64,000 nucleotides of DNA from NCBI RefSeq assembly GCF_932274485.2, contig NC_065886.2:46983501-47047500 (forward strand), given 5' to 3'. A program made the position numbers and the translations under genes. Shown here piece after piece: positions 11,301-24,900 of this stretch. Source of the DNA: Patella vulgata. Lineage: Eukaryota > Mollusca > Gastropoda > Patellidae. Within the stretch, counting starts at the first letter, position 1, and each line of letters starts with the position of its first letter. The notes beneath the pieces are model-generated. The model did not search any database. It was given only the letters and a program-made list of their open reading frames with translations, and was not told where the DNA came from.

Positions 11301-12089
11301 TTTAGGGATACAAATCTCGGTAGATGTAGTAGATCAGTTAGCCTAATTTTGTTGAGTGCTTGAGTTGTTTACAGTGGTGGACTATTTATAGAGTTAGGAA
11401 ATAGACAGGAACTAACTTGTATCAAAATTGTAGCTGTATTTTTGGGGTCGTGTCAATGACATTGGTAGTACATTGTATAATAACCTGCCCAAGCCCTTAT
11501 TTTGTTGTATGTATATATTGTAGGCTATATAACATATTGAATATTTTTAGCTATAAGATAACATGAAATTTCTGTTCTCTGCTCAATAATACACTGGTGA
11601 TATTCATGATTTCATGTCTTGGTGTAGCTAGGCTTGTTGTTCAATTAGTTTTGGTTGATCTAATTTTAAAAATGATTGCCATTATTATTAGATTTTATGG
11701 CTGTTATTAATGGCATTTGTTTCAATTAGATCTTGTTTCACAAAAGTTCACTTCATTATTCTGTAGTTTATTATGAAAGTTTATTGAAATGTATAAGAAG
11801 ACTTGTGGATGACATAGGTAGGGCCTATCATTTTTTTCTAAAAACAAGACGCTGCTTGATTATGAATATTAACAATTATCCCAAATGAATAAGAAAATTA
11901 TTTGTTTGTCCAAAAAATCAATGAAACCAATGACATGGAAAGTGAGACATTAATTTTAAGTCAAAATTGAATTTGAATTGTTTTATTTTGTAAGTTTTCG
12001 TCAAGTGCTATATAATTAGTGGTCCCCTTGGAAAAATTATTATTAGCCCTGCACATGGATGATGGAATGCAAGTCATTACAACATATTA
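11301..12089. other. No gene seen
   Basis: AT-rich, without recognisable repeats or domains. Confidence 0.5.
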
Positions 12090-12100
12090 CAATCTAATAA

Positions 12101-12372
12101 GGGGGTTTGGATGGCCGAATGGTTAGCGCATGCACATTATATCATAAGGTTTGTCATTGAGTCAACTGGTGTGGTTTCGATTCCCTGGTTGTACAAGGAG
12201 TAGGGTTACTTGTCCAACCATGTGCGTTTTCTCTTTTTCTTTGGTTTCCCCTAACTGCTAAAGACCCCTGCGCGCAAGCAAATTATTGAAATAAAATTCA
12301 ACGATATGCTAGTCCTGAAATGACCTAGTTTGTGTGGAGTGACTGTTAAACCCCATCTCTCTCTCTCTCTCT
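12101..12372 (+). mobile_element. SINE family B, full length
   Basis: The tRNA-like head (GGATGGCCGAATGGTTAGCG as A box region, GGTTTCGATTCCC as B box) leads into the body words AGGAGTAGGGTTACTTGTCC, CTAACTGCTAAAGACCCCTG and AATGACCTAGTTTGTGTGG, and the tail GTTAAACCCCAT(CT)n. An exact 11-bp target duplication CAATCTAATAA flanks it (12090-12100 and 12373-12383). Confidence 0.9.
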
Positions 12373-12676
12373 CAATCTAATAATAATGTAATTGTTTTGT
12401 AATACAGGCTAGTATATTGATAACAGCAATAAACTACATTTATCAATAACATTTAATTAACCTTTTATTATTCAGGTTATTACTGCTTTTGTGAATCCGT
12501 TTCATGCTGCTTTATATTGGTTGTGCCAGTTTCCGAATAGATATATTGACATTTAAGAATAAGCCAGCATGAAATATGAACAAAGTGAAAGGAAATGACA
12601 AGGTAAACATTATATAATATCTGGATCGAGGTTGCTGATCAAGACAATTATTTGGAACAGGTTTTTCTGTGTCAAC

Positions 12677-12902
12677 ATGAATGATACAGATGATAGTGAA
12701 TACTACGATGAACCGGTCTATGTTTTAGACTTGTCATTAAAGAAAAGACCTCCCCGCGAATCACATCAAGATGAGGATATTTTAACAGCAGATAGTGATG
12801 ATTATGTAAATACGAATGAAAGTGAAGAGTACTATACGTCTGAAGAGCATCAGAGTAATGCTGGTGGTGGCACTTATAAAAAACATTTATTGAAACGATA
12901 CT
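12677..12902 (+). CDS. Eip74EF/ELF: ETS gene exon 1 (first coding)
   Basis: It encodes residues 1-75 plus one base of the next codon. The ATG has A at -3 (CAACATGA), and in-frame sequence upstream contains no other ATG. The product is acidic, with Asp/Glu/Tyr runs, and contains [11 protein letters not shown] at about 18-28. The exon ends at a strong donor (ACT then GTAAGTAC). An AG at 12659-12660 could be an acceptor for a 5' untranslated exon. Confidence 0.82.
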
Positions 12903-15900
12903 GTAAGTACAGTAGTTAATATTTACAACTATATTTCAAGGATCTTTGTTCATTGCCTGATAAAGAGTTTACAGATGTACTTTAGCATTTTCCAAAATTC
13001 AAAAGATATTTAATTACATGATATGTACTAATACATGTCATTGTTTGATTGAGGAACTACGGTGGCTCAGTGAGTAAGACGTTGGCTCACTAACCTAGAG
13101 GTCCCGTTTTTGATCCTGGTGTTGGCTGAGAAAGTTCATCTGGATTTCCCAATTTGGTTCCTCCTCCTTGTCAGTGGTGCAGGACAGGGGGCCTGGCAAG
13201 GGACAATGATGATCTTTCAGATGGGATAAAAAAAAAACCAGAGGTCCCGTGTACACATTGATAAACTTCCTCAGCCGGCACAGGGATTGAACATGGGACC
13301 AGAGTAGGCCATAGCGCCACTGTCCAAGCAAAATTTCCTTTTTCTTAGCTCACTGTGTATCATGGCATATGCCTTTTTTCATTAGCCCAGTCGGAGCAGA
13401 ACAGAGGACAATAAAACCACATTTCATTTCATTGTTTAATTGATCCCCACACTGCATTTCTTAACCTTTTCACATCACAAAATTATCCTGCACATAAAAG
13501 GCTGTTAATATGGCATTGGTGTGTTTTATAATGCTGAGTACTGACGGTTCAGCTGCATGAACTCTTGTTTGTTGTGTCTGTAGTGTACATTGGGTGTCCT
13601 GCTAAACTACATGTAATATTGCTGATGCATCTTCATCATTAATTTGAATTTTTAGTTATCGGTACATGTAGCTGGGAAAAGTGGCAACAAAAAAATGTGT
13701 GGAATTATAGGGGAATCCATGGTGTACACTTGTCTAAATATGCTCATGAATACAAATTCTATTTATGTGTTCAACATTTTTGTCTTAAGTTTACTAGCAT
13801 AAATATATATTGGTCAACAACAACGGAACATTATATAAGTTGATGCAGCAAGACATTTATGAATAAATTGATAAAGATAGCGAAGATACATGTACATACA
13901 TGTATTATAGGCATATACATATTGCTAGTTTGTGAATATTAAATTTGATGCGACATACAGTATTCACTGCATATGTGTTAGTTTTCGTAAATTTTTGTCG
14001 AAAATTTAGGTCAGTCCCTTCCTTAGTTTAATGTACTCGAGTTTGTTCACCTTAATTTCATATGATTGATAAAAAACAACTTTAATACAACTTGATATTT
14101 GAGGGCTTGTGATAGACAAGGTCATTGAACAGAAATGAATAGGATATGGAAAATGAATTACCTCACATAATAGTACTGTGTACTGTGTAGGCTTGATATA
14201 CTTTGATATTTAATTTATTGTGTATGTTCAAATAGGTGGTACATTAATTTCTGTGCAGTTCATTCAGTACTTTTTGTGTATATTTTGTTGACCGATTATT
14301 TAATAATATGCTTTAAATAAGTTGACCGAATATTTAGCTACATGTACTTTCTTTAATCTACCCGGTAGATATATTTTGATGTTGACATGAAGAAAACAAG
14401 AAATTTGAGTCTGACCTTTTGTTATGTTAGAAAAACATATTTTTTTTTATAAAAATATCTCATTAAAGGGACAGTCTGTCAATCTGTATAAAACGGGAGA
14501 CAATGTCTGACAATTTTTTTGACACCATCTACATGTACATTTATACGCTGTAAGTGTAATAATTAAAATCTGGATTGTTAAGACTTGTAGTTTAATTTAA
14601 AGATGTATTATGTAAGATCTATTGCAGGTCGTGACGTTATTTTGGCTTCAAATGTTCTATAAACTTTTATTTACATGTAGATATTTATTCACACAACAAG
14701 CTAAAAATTCAACTCGCTAGAAAGTCAGATGTTTAAAATTTAAATCGATTAAAAACCTGCAAGATTTGAAAATTTTAACGATAAAATGGATAATCGAAAC
14801 TTAGTCTTGATTGTCATGTACCGTTGCTAATAAACAATTTACACTACATCTTCAGTCATAACTTCACTCAGAATAAAGTAATTTGAATCTGGATGAAATT
14901 GGTTGTAATTTACATGTAGCTACAGAACTGTTGAGATAACATTGTCGCTGCAGGTTGTATCCATGCTTTGCAAAACTGTCCAGAACAGCCTAAAGTCACA
15001 TAATGGTTAAAAACAGTATATCGTACAGAAATGCCACGTCAATATGTTGTACGCAAAATGATGTATTTCTAATATTTCTAATATGCATCAAATATTTTTC
15101 TTTAAAGAGCTACATTTAAATGACCTCCATAATTCTTGTAAACATTTTCTTCACTTATTTCTTGTGTCAGTTTGCTGTTATTCTATTTTATCAAAGAAAC
15201 ACATGAGACCATAGTTAGCCCAAGACAAGAAATTATGGTGTCGTGAAATCAATGTAGCCTACATGTACATGTAAAAGGTGTTGAAACAATTGAAATTAAA
15301 GCGACCCATCGTAAGTTCTTTCTGACATTTTGTTTGAAATGAAATGAAATGAAATGGCGGTTTAACATCCTACTGTTCTGTTCCGACTGGGCTAATGAAG
15401 ATGAGCATACGTCATACAGTGTGCTATGAGGGAAATTTTGCCGAATTCCAACTGCCAGGGGATCTTTTATGTGCACGCCAATCAGTGTCCGAAACAAACA
15501 TTTTCCTAGCACAGGCCCGCGATCATGTGGGTCCTTCAGGTGACACGCAGGCCCAACCAATAATAATAATATTTATAAGCGAAGCGCAGAATGATCAGAA
15601 TAATGCCATTGTGTACACAGGACCTCGGTTTTTCATTCCATTCGAACGACTAAACAGCTGTCTTTGTCAGGTCCTCGGTCCTGCACCCCTGACAAGGAGA
15701 AACCACGCCCGAAATCCTGATGAACTTTCTCCCCCAACATCCAACCTGCAAGCTCCTTACTCACTTAGCCACCGTGGCTTGACTGCTTTGAAATTGACCA
15801 CAGGAAGTAATACACTAGTTTATCTGTTGCTTTATTACCGACTACATCATTTTATGTCATCATCGACATGGATTAGGCCATCAACAAATGAATCATCATT

Positions 15901-18900
15901 GATTAGTTTGTTGTTTTTACGGGTGTTATGTTTGATTATACATGTACCCGTGATTTATGGGTATCTACTCTCTACTTTATTTGCATATGTAACAGAAAAG
16001 AAAAGCACATCAAAATGACAGGCATTTGTTCAAATTTAACATAATTTCTTGCTGACAATAGATCCTTGTTTAATAGTGATTGTTAGGGTAGCTACAGGGC
16101 TTCCCCTTCAAAATTTTCACAGTCGGTCATTTCTGATAACGCACAGAAACTTTGTAGAACGTGGAATTTTAAAGTTACAAGTATATGGCAGAGGTCTTTC
16201 ATAGCCATGCTAATTTTGTGGTGTGTAAATTGATAGATGGGTCAGGAGAAATTTTGGTCATTTTTTATTAGACTGGCATGACCGGCAGATACAACTGACC
16301 TGGAACCCATAGGTAGCAGGGTATAGAAATTAATTTTTCTTAACAACTGCTGAACAAGTTTGACTTTTTAAAATTTGTAGTAATCTTAGAGTCAAAATAA
16401 CAACAAAAATCTTTTAAGATTATACTAGAATTGATTCTTCATATATTCACACACCATAAGGAAATCCAAGACACATCTTCGGCCTATGTCAGTCTTGGAA
16501 GAAGATATATTATACATACGTGAATGATGACCCAGTATTAGATTTACCTGCTTGTACTGAATGACATATTATGGAACCTAATGTACCTACTCACTGCCGA
16601 CAATAATATAGGCATCTTGATTTCCAAAAATCAATACTCTACACAGCATCCTTTACTTAATATAGATACAAACCAAGGAAGCCTCCAATAATGACTGGCA
16701 ATGTCCTATTGATACTGGATAATAAACTCATAATGTACATGAATGTCATAATAATAAAAGCCACTACAGACATTTATTGTTATTTATTTTAAGCTGCATA
16801 TGACAAAACTAGTCTACATGAAAAATAATCATATTTAAGCAGTCAGTTGAAAGAAGAGCTGTACAAACTAGTCATCAATAATATGTTTCAATTTAAAAGT
16901 AGGCTTAAATACATGTATAGTGATATAATAGATAATTGGGTCAATTATTGGCTGAGATGAAAAATATGAGATCAAATTTTTCTTCCAGTTCCTTCGAAAT
17001 ACAGACTGAAAAATGGTCATTACTTAAAACCTTGGCTTGATTCATGCAAAAATATACTCAAATTGATTATTTAACAAAGAAAATGAAATAAAACTAGAAC
17101 TGCGATGCAGTAATGACGGGTTTCACCGGTGCCCCGTTACCCCGTTACCCTTGAACATATGTCACTTCCGGTACCAATGAAACCATTAAACAGGTTTCCA
17201 TATAAGCATTGCACACATCAAATAAAATGTACGCAGAATCAACCAAATCCAGCAATATCAATTCATTGTATACATTTGTTACATGTAAGTGGTCCTGACA
17301 AAATTACATTACTTCCGGTGGTAATGAAAATGTTAAATTGGTTTTATGAAATCAGAATAGAATAAGGCATCACATGGTGAAAATTTTATGTAAATCGAAT
17401 AATAATTGCCACTTTTATAGACCAAAAACCTTGAAAAGTGACTTGTAGAAAATCGTCTATTTCTCTGCAACCGTACAAGTTAGAAACCATTTTGTGGTAT
17501 CTGTATGATTGTATGGGTTCAATCTATTTGTTGATTGGAATCATATATCCTAATATTAAAAACATTACAAATCAGACTCGTTTGAATAAAAGATCTGTTT
17601 TGAAGTCAATAAATACAGTTTTTGCCAAAATGACGTTACTTCCGGTGATAATAAAAGTCTTTAATTACTTGTATAAAATCGTAAACAGCATTAGGTATCA
17701 CACACTGAAAATATTATGAAAATCGAATAATAATTGACACTTTTATGGACCAAAAACCTTGAAAAGTTACTTGTTGAAAATCGTCTTATTTCTCCGCAAC
17801 AGAACAAGTTAGAAACCATTTTGTGATATCTATATGATCGTATGGGTTCATTCTATTAGTTGATTGGAATCAAATATCAAAATTTAAAAAAATTAACAAA
17901 TACGACTCATTTTACTAAATTATTGGTTTTGAAGGCTATAAATACAGTTTTTGCCCAAATTACGTCATTTCCGGTGACATTGAAAATGTTAAATTAGTTT
18001 GACCTAGTTAAAAGTGACATTACGTATCAAATGGTGTCACTTTTATGAAAATCCAATAATAATTGACTCTTTTACAGGCAAACTAGCGTAAAAATTGACT
18101 CATGCAAAATTGCCCATTTCTCGGCAACTGCTCATATTACAAACTAATTTTCACATACATTCTCTTCGTATGGATTATTGCTACAAGTTTATGAAAGTTG
18201 CGAAGAAATATTTTAAAATATGAAAAGCCTGAATGGGTTGTAAATAGCTCATTTTTTCACCTTTTTTACCTTTAAATCAAAATGACCCGAAAACGAAATC
18301 GAAATTAAAAAAACTGAGCCCGATGTTTTCTGCCCCTTTACAGGGCACACACTTTCAGTTATACCAGATTTGAAAAAAATAATATTTGCTTTCAAAAAGT
18401 GGTACCGAACTGTCTAAATTGTAGTTTTTGCTAAATTTACGTCACTTCCGTTGCCGAGAGGTAACTTTACCGGTAACAAATAAAATGACATTTTGGTCCA
18501 CGGAGCATATGAACTTTGTTTTATACAAATCGAGCAATAAATAATTAATCCAGGCCTGAAAAACTGAATTAGCGAATGGCGGTCAAGGAAAATTACGGAG
18601 ACAAAAAATGTTGCCATTTTTGGTCAAATCAGATGACTCTTGAACCCTGGGTAAAATACCACATAAAAATATTCATAAATAAAAAAGTTTTTAGTAAAAA
18701 TTTAAATTTTCAAAATTTGGCGCCTCTAATATCCAATGTTAAAATCCGACGATTATTGTTAATATTATGGCAATATTTCAAAAATCGACAACTTCAACGA
18801 TTTCGGACATTTCGCATTGTCGCAGAACGTTCGAAATAGCTTTAATCTCTAAGTCACACCCACTTTTCTAGTAAAACCGAAGAAATCGAATCAATCCGAC

Positions 18901-21900
18901 AAGTAGTTTCTGAGATACAATCAAATTGGAAAAAAAAAATAATAATAATAATAAGAATAACTAGATCTACTACTGTCCCATGCAGATATGAAAGCTTTCA
19001 TATTCATCGTCACGTGACATGGATTATATCAAGTATCTTAAAAGAAAAAAGAACAACAAAAAATAATTATCAAAATCGGTGAAAAAGTCGCGAAGTTACA
19101 AGTCTAAATATAGTGAGAAACATTGCACCCGGGCAACAAAATAATCTGAAAACTAAAGGGAAATAACTGAGACTTGGATTGCTGTAATCGGAATGACTTT
19201 CCGTTCCAGAAGTTTTAGAAAAATGGATCAAGCCGTTTAAAAACAGGACGGATGAGAACATGAAACGAAAATGTGGGTAAGAACTAAAAAGTGGCAGGAA
19301 AATATCAAAAAAATAAATGAAATAACTTTGGACGGAACTAATATTTTTTGAATCAGATTGACCTTAACTGTTCGAATATTTAGGTTAAATTTGTAAATTT
19401 TGAAAATTAAAGGCATAAATTTTCCTGCAAACAACTTTGTCGGTACGTAAAAGGTCATAGGCGAAATACAATATTTTGAAAATTTTCAAACACCCAAAAA
19501 TCGATCTTCATCTCGAGCTATCCTGAAATGCATTAATTTCAGAAATAAGAGCGCATTGAACATATTAGAGCCTATTGTGTTTATTTTCACGTCTGTTCGT
19601 GGATTTTTCACTGTTCTTCATAATTCAATTCCAAATGGAGACCATCAGTTGACCGAAAATCTTTTTTTTTTGCTAAAACTCTTTTTTTTATAATCGGATC
19701 AAAATGGGAGTAAGGCACAAAGTCCGGGATGGTAATGGGTGTATTGTGTCCAAATTTCATGGTTTTCGGACAGTCGGTGTTGTGGCGAAATTCTCCTTCT
19801 TTCGCACTTACTGAAGCCATAAATGGCGGAAAAAGCCGAACAACAGGAACCGCGTGAAGAACAAACGACCTGAACGAAACGTGAAAAGTTCCTTGCCGGA
19901 ATTTTTTAGTCATGGTACCTTTGGTTCCAGCGTGGCGCATGCGCGAAGTCAGAAAAAAATTAAGGTCGATTTTGGGATTTTGGGTATATTTTGGAGTGGT
20001 TTGGTAAGTGACGGTGGATCTAATATTACAATATTATAATAACGTTGAAGAATGAGAAAATTTTCGCGACCAGGGTTGATTTTCTCTGCCTAGGCAACCT
20101 TCCCTTTGTCCAATTGCCTTCAAATTTGCACGGAATGTACCTTGGGATTCTAGCTATTACATATTAAAAATAGAAGAGTGTGGAATTCGGAGAACGTTGA
20201 AAATAAATTCGAAACCCACCCCCACCCATCAATGGTTTTTTTGCTTAAAAATTGCCGTATTTTATCGAATTTTTATTGTTCTTGATATCTGAGCATTTTC
20301 TCCTTTTAATATGTGATAAATATCATCGCGGCGCGGCCAACCGCTAAAAATTCCAGAGATTTGGCCCACCGGAAGGATGCCTCAGCAGCTAAAAAAACGT
20401 CAAAATAGGCGATTTCGGTTTCTAGTGTCGATACATCGTTGCGGTCATTTTAAAAAATTGGCTTTTAAGGATAATGTGTATAGTACTAATACCTATCACA
20501 TACGGAAGAGACGATAAAATCTCTTTGCATTTGCAATTTCAAAATTAATTAAAACCAATATTAAATTCGGAAAATCGTTTTTTTGCTAAAACTCTTTTTA
20601 TTTTAATGAGATCAAAATGGGGGTAAAGCACAGAGTCCGGGCTGGTAATGGGCGTATTGTGTCCAAATTTCATGGTTTTCGGACAATCAGTGTCGCGGCG
20701 AAATTCCCCCTTTTTCCCCTTACGGAAGCCGTAAATTGACTTAGAAAAAAACCCGACCTGGAGCCGTGCCAAGAACAAACGACTTGAAGGAATGCAGGTA
20801 TCGCCTTGAAATTTTTTTAGGGCACCTAGGTACCAACGTGAAAAGTTCCTCGCCGGAATTTGGTAGACACGGTACCTTTGGTTACAGCGTTGCACATGCG
20901 CGAAGTCAAAAGCAGCTAAATATGTTTGTTATGAAGGGATTTTTTTACAAAATGTACCTATCTCTTCGAAACTTCGGCTAACCCCCCATTTCCGACCTCG
21001 ACGCATCCAAAAATTGTCTCCAGATTAAAATCAAACACCTAGTTCCATCTCTATTTTCTTGTTTTACTTTATGTACCCCCGGGAAAATGGCCACCGCTCG
21101 CCCCCCATGGGTCGGGCCCTAAAATTTCTTGTTTGGAATTGTGCTTGGGACCATAAGCCAGATACCCGGTGAGTTTCAAGTTGGTGTGCACGATAGTAGG
21201 GTCGTGACGCGCATGCGCGGGTCTACACTCGAAAACAACCTTGTCGGCACGGAAAACATCAAAGGCGAAATTCGAATTTTTGAAATATTCAAATACCAAA
21301 CATTCGACCCATATCCCGGCTATCCTGAAATGTATTAATTTCAGAAATAGGAGACGTATTGAACATACTATGCCTTATTGTGTTTGTTTAGAAGACCGTA
21401 AATGTCGATTTTTCGCTATTTTTCATATTCACTTCAAAATGGCGGCCATCAGTTGACCTAAATCAAAATTCTGCTCTGAACGTTTTTTAGGAATTCCTTC
21501 AGGGATTCAGAAAATATAATTTCCGGTTCGATCGACAAACTCCATATTTTGTATATGAATCAGTAATTACTTGTCTAGTATCAAAAAAAAAAATTAGGTC
21601 ATTCTGACCTATATTTCGATGATTTTTTTGAAAATTTTGATCCTTAATTTCATTAGGGGAGATAATTTAGCAAATTTCTAATCATATTTTTGAAGTCGCA
21701 TCGGTAAGGTCTACTTACATGCTAAATTTCAAGAAAATCGTACAACTATTAAAGAAGTGGTCAAATTGGCCATAAATACGGGTTCGAAATCACAGCGACG
21801 AATTTTCGAAATTCGAAAATCTGAATCTGCAGATTTGAAGTAATTGTCTCAAGGTACTCAAAGAAAAAAGAATTAGTAAAATAGGTCAAATAGTCAGAAA

Positions 21901-24900
21901 GTTACAGCATTGTAGGTCAAATGCATTCGTTTGTAAAATTCGGTGATTTCGGATGCGTAAAACGTTTGAAAATATATTTAATCAACAGCCACCACCCATT
22001 TTTGGGGGGATAGGTAAAAGTTTCAGAAAGATCCTATGGTTAGATTCTGAGAAATCCGATTTGTGGATAAAACACAAAAAAATAAAATAATAATAACAAT
22101 AATAATCTTAACAGAAACAATAAGCTTTCATATGTAATATTAATTATTAATATACTCTTCAAAAAAAGTAGGGGATATTCAGAAACAATACAAAACTGCG
22201 GAAATGCACTGCTGTTTTTATTAGTGGTAACCAGTGTATGTTAATAACAGGCCAATTGCCTACACATGAACATAAACAGTTAATATGGGCGGCTTATCTG
22301 ACGGCCCCATTTCACTCGCAAATAGATACATGTACACCGTCAAAAGTGAAAATGAACGTTTTTGATTTTTGTCATAATAATGAGTAATTGCTCCACCAAT
22401 CCTCAGACATTCAGCATTTCGTCGTGGCATGCTCCTAATCAACCGTCCAATCATGATTTGGGGCAATCTGACCCACTCCTCTTGCAGTGCCACGGTCAAT
22501 TCTTGCAGTGTTGTCGGTTTACGTTGACGTCGACGAACACGTCTCCCAATCAAATTAAACGTAACACACTAAAGCAAAGATAACCTAAACAGTGAATCTT
22601 ATGCAAGAACCGATAGGAAAGCAAACATGGATAGATAAACCAGCTCGTGGCAGTTTTCCTTAACTCTTCCTTGAAGTGTCAAATTTGACAATGAACCCCT
22701 CCCACGTGTATGGCGCTATTGCGTGTCACATGTGCAGCTCAGTGGTTCTGTAGGGGCGATAAGTTCTTCATCTGTGAACATACTCTCAAAGCATATCAAA
22801 TGTCCATGACTATCATATCGCAACCTGCATAGGTATTTGCGTTTCAATATCCCCTACTTTTTTGGAAGAGTATAGTAGATAATCTCCAGACTTGGGATCA
22901 ATCAGATTAAAAGGAGGCCTAGCAAAACAGAAGGATGGCGACAGCTTGTTTAAAAAAAGTGGTTAAAGACAAAACCGCCTTAAACCAAAATAGCGCTGAA
23001 CCAAAAAAGCCTAAGAATTTTGTTAAAATGGACATAACTTGTAGTAAAAAAAAACCCATAGATTGGTCATAATGGCCATAAACAAAATCGAAACGATCGA
23101 AAAAAAATGTTTATTTAATAAGAATCCAGTGATATATACATGTATTTACATGTAGATAAATTTTGATCACATACTTGTTTAGACGATGGTGAATTTTGGT
23201 TAACCTCCATTTTGACTATGTCGAGTTTATATTGTCTGCAAAGGATGCCGAAAGTTGTGAAATTTTAATTCATACATGTATACAAAATGATCAATTGTTT
23301 TTATTACCGATTAAAGTCACTGATTACCATTTGATTAATTCCTTGTAAACTACAAACTACAATATCATGGAAGTTACATCTCTAATGGTTCCGTTGAGTA
23401 TTACATAGATAGATATGATAAGGTATTATATATCATGCAAGTAGAAAGGCAATATATGATATAAACACTTACAAGTAGGTTACTATGTATTATCATTTAA
23501 TGAGCCTGCTATTGAAATTAATAATAATTTGGTTTCGGTAGTAATAGGAAATGGTTATACAGCACTACATATGAAGGAGGACAATTGATATAATAAGTAA
23601 TATGTTTATCAGGATAACTATCAACATTTTACCATTTCACTTTGCATGTAGAGGGTTACCAATAAATTAAATTCCTGGGTCATATTCTATTGAAGTTTTG
23701 GTGTGCTTTTTATGTTATCCAAAAAGATTAAACCAGGAAATATTTCTATTAGACCCACTGTCCCAGATGTCAAATAGACTTATCTTTAAAGACAGTCTTG
23801 CTTTGCACTTGAGTTTGAAATGAATCCAGTTTATTGAAATGGCAAAAACAGGTTTGGTCATGCCCAGTTAGTCTTTTATGTTATAATAGAAGGTCTGTGA
23901 GGATAGAATTTCCTTCCTTAGTCTCTCGATAAGCTAAAGGAGGTCATGTAGCAGTAGATGAAAAGATTGTCTTCAAAAAGAACCAAACAAACTGGTCCAC
24001 TTGTATCATATTTTGAGGAAGTGGGTTAAACTTGTTTTAGTTTACACAGCAAACAATTTCACATTTGAATAAGTTTTTGTGTCTAATTTAAATGTGTTAC
24101 AAGGAAAAAGAATTCTTGATGTATGTAACCTTGTAATGAGACAGGAAAGATAATAATGACATTTGTTTATTTAGTGAGTTCATTGTATATGAATTCTACT
24201 CTTTGCATAAGTTTCATTCACTGTCTTTCCTCTCATAAGAAAATAATGAGGGTTATAAATTTTGCAATTTTCCTCTCAGACCTGATTAAAATATGAATTT
24301 CCGGATGACTGACATGGAGTTTTGACCTCCGTACATCCATACATTGAATCCATTCACTTGAATTGATATGTACTTTTATTGTTATTGCCTAGTTTCATTG
24401 TGTTATCAAATGGCTGAACTTGTTTTCATCTATATTGATGTGAATTCTCTTGAACCTAATCTGTACTTTAAAAACAAGAGAATTTATTGATCTTTCATGC
24501 AAGCAAAATCCAGTAATGTATGGGCTGCTCAATTGTTTTGATCATTTTTATAGGCCCACATTGAAATGTGGTCGTATATTGTCATTGCCCCCGTCCGTCG
24601 GTCCGTCCGTACAAGCATCGGTCCGACATCCACAATTGCTTGTGGTTGCTCTACAGGCTAAAGTTAATATCCGATTGACTTTAAATTTATACACAATGTT
24701 TAAGGTCATGAGACGTAGAAGCCTATTGATTATCAGCGATTTCCGATAATTACTGCCAGAGTTATGGCCCTTGATCACTTCAAAAAATCTTGTGGACGCT
24801 CTAGAGGCAAAAGTTAATATTCAATTGACTTTAAATTTATACAGAGTGTTTAAGGTCATGAGACGAAGAAGCCTATTGATTTTCAATTAATTTTTATGAC

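Noticed and set aside
12632-12676. Upstream extension of ETS exon 1 (MLIKTIIWNRFFCV)
   Set aside because: It has no ATG in this stretch (it would need TTG), and an acceptor-like AG lies at 12660; the ATG at 12677 has the better context.
15395-16018. A 207-codon open frame on the + strand
   Set aside because: Most of it is the reverse complement of SINE family A (tail, body and head words in order); the rest is AT-rich intron with no domain.
19608-20895. Two related - strand frames (110 and 116 codons) sharing [12 protein letters not shown]
   Set aside because: Both lie in duplicated blocks of a composite repeat; similarity extends beyond the frames and no domain is recognisable.
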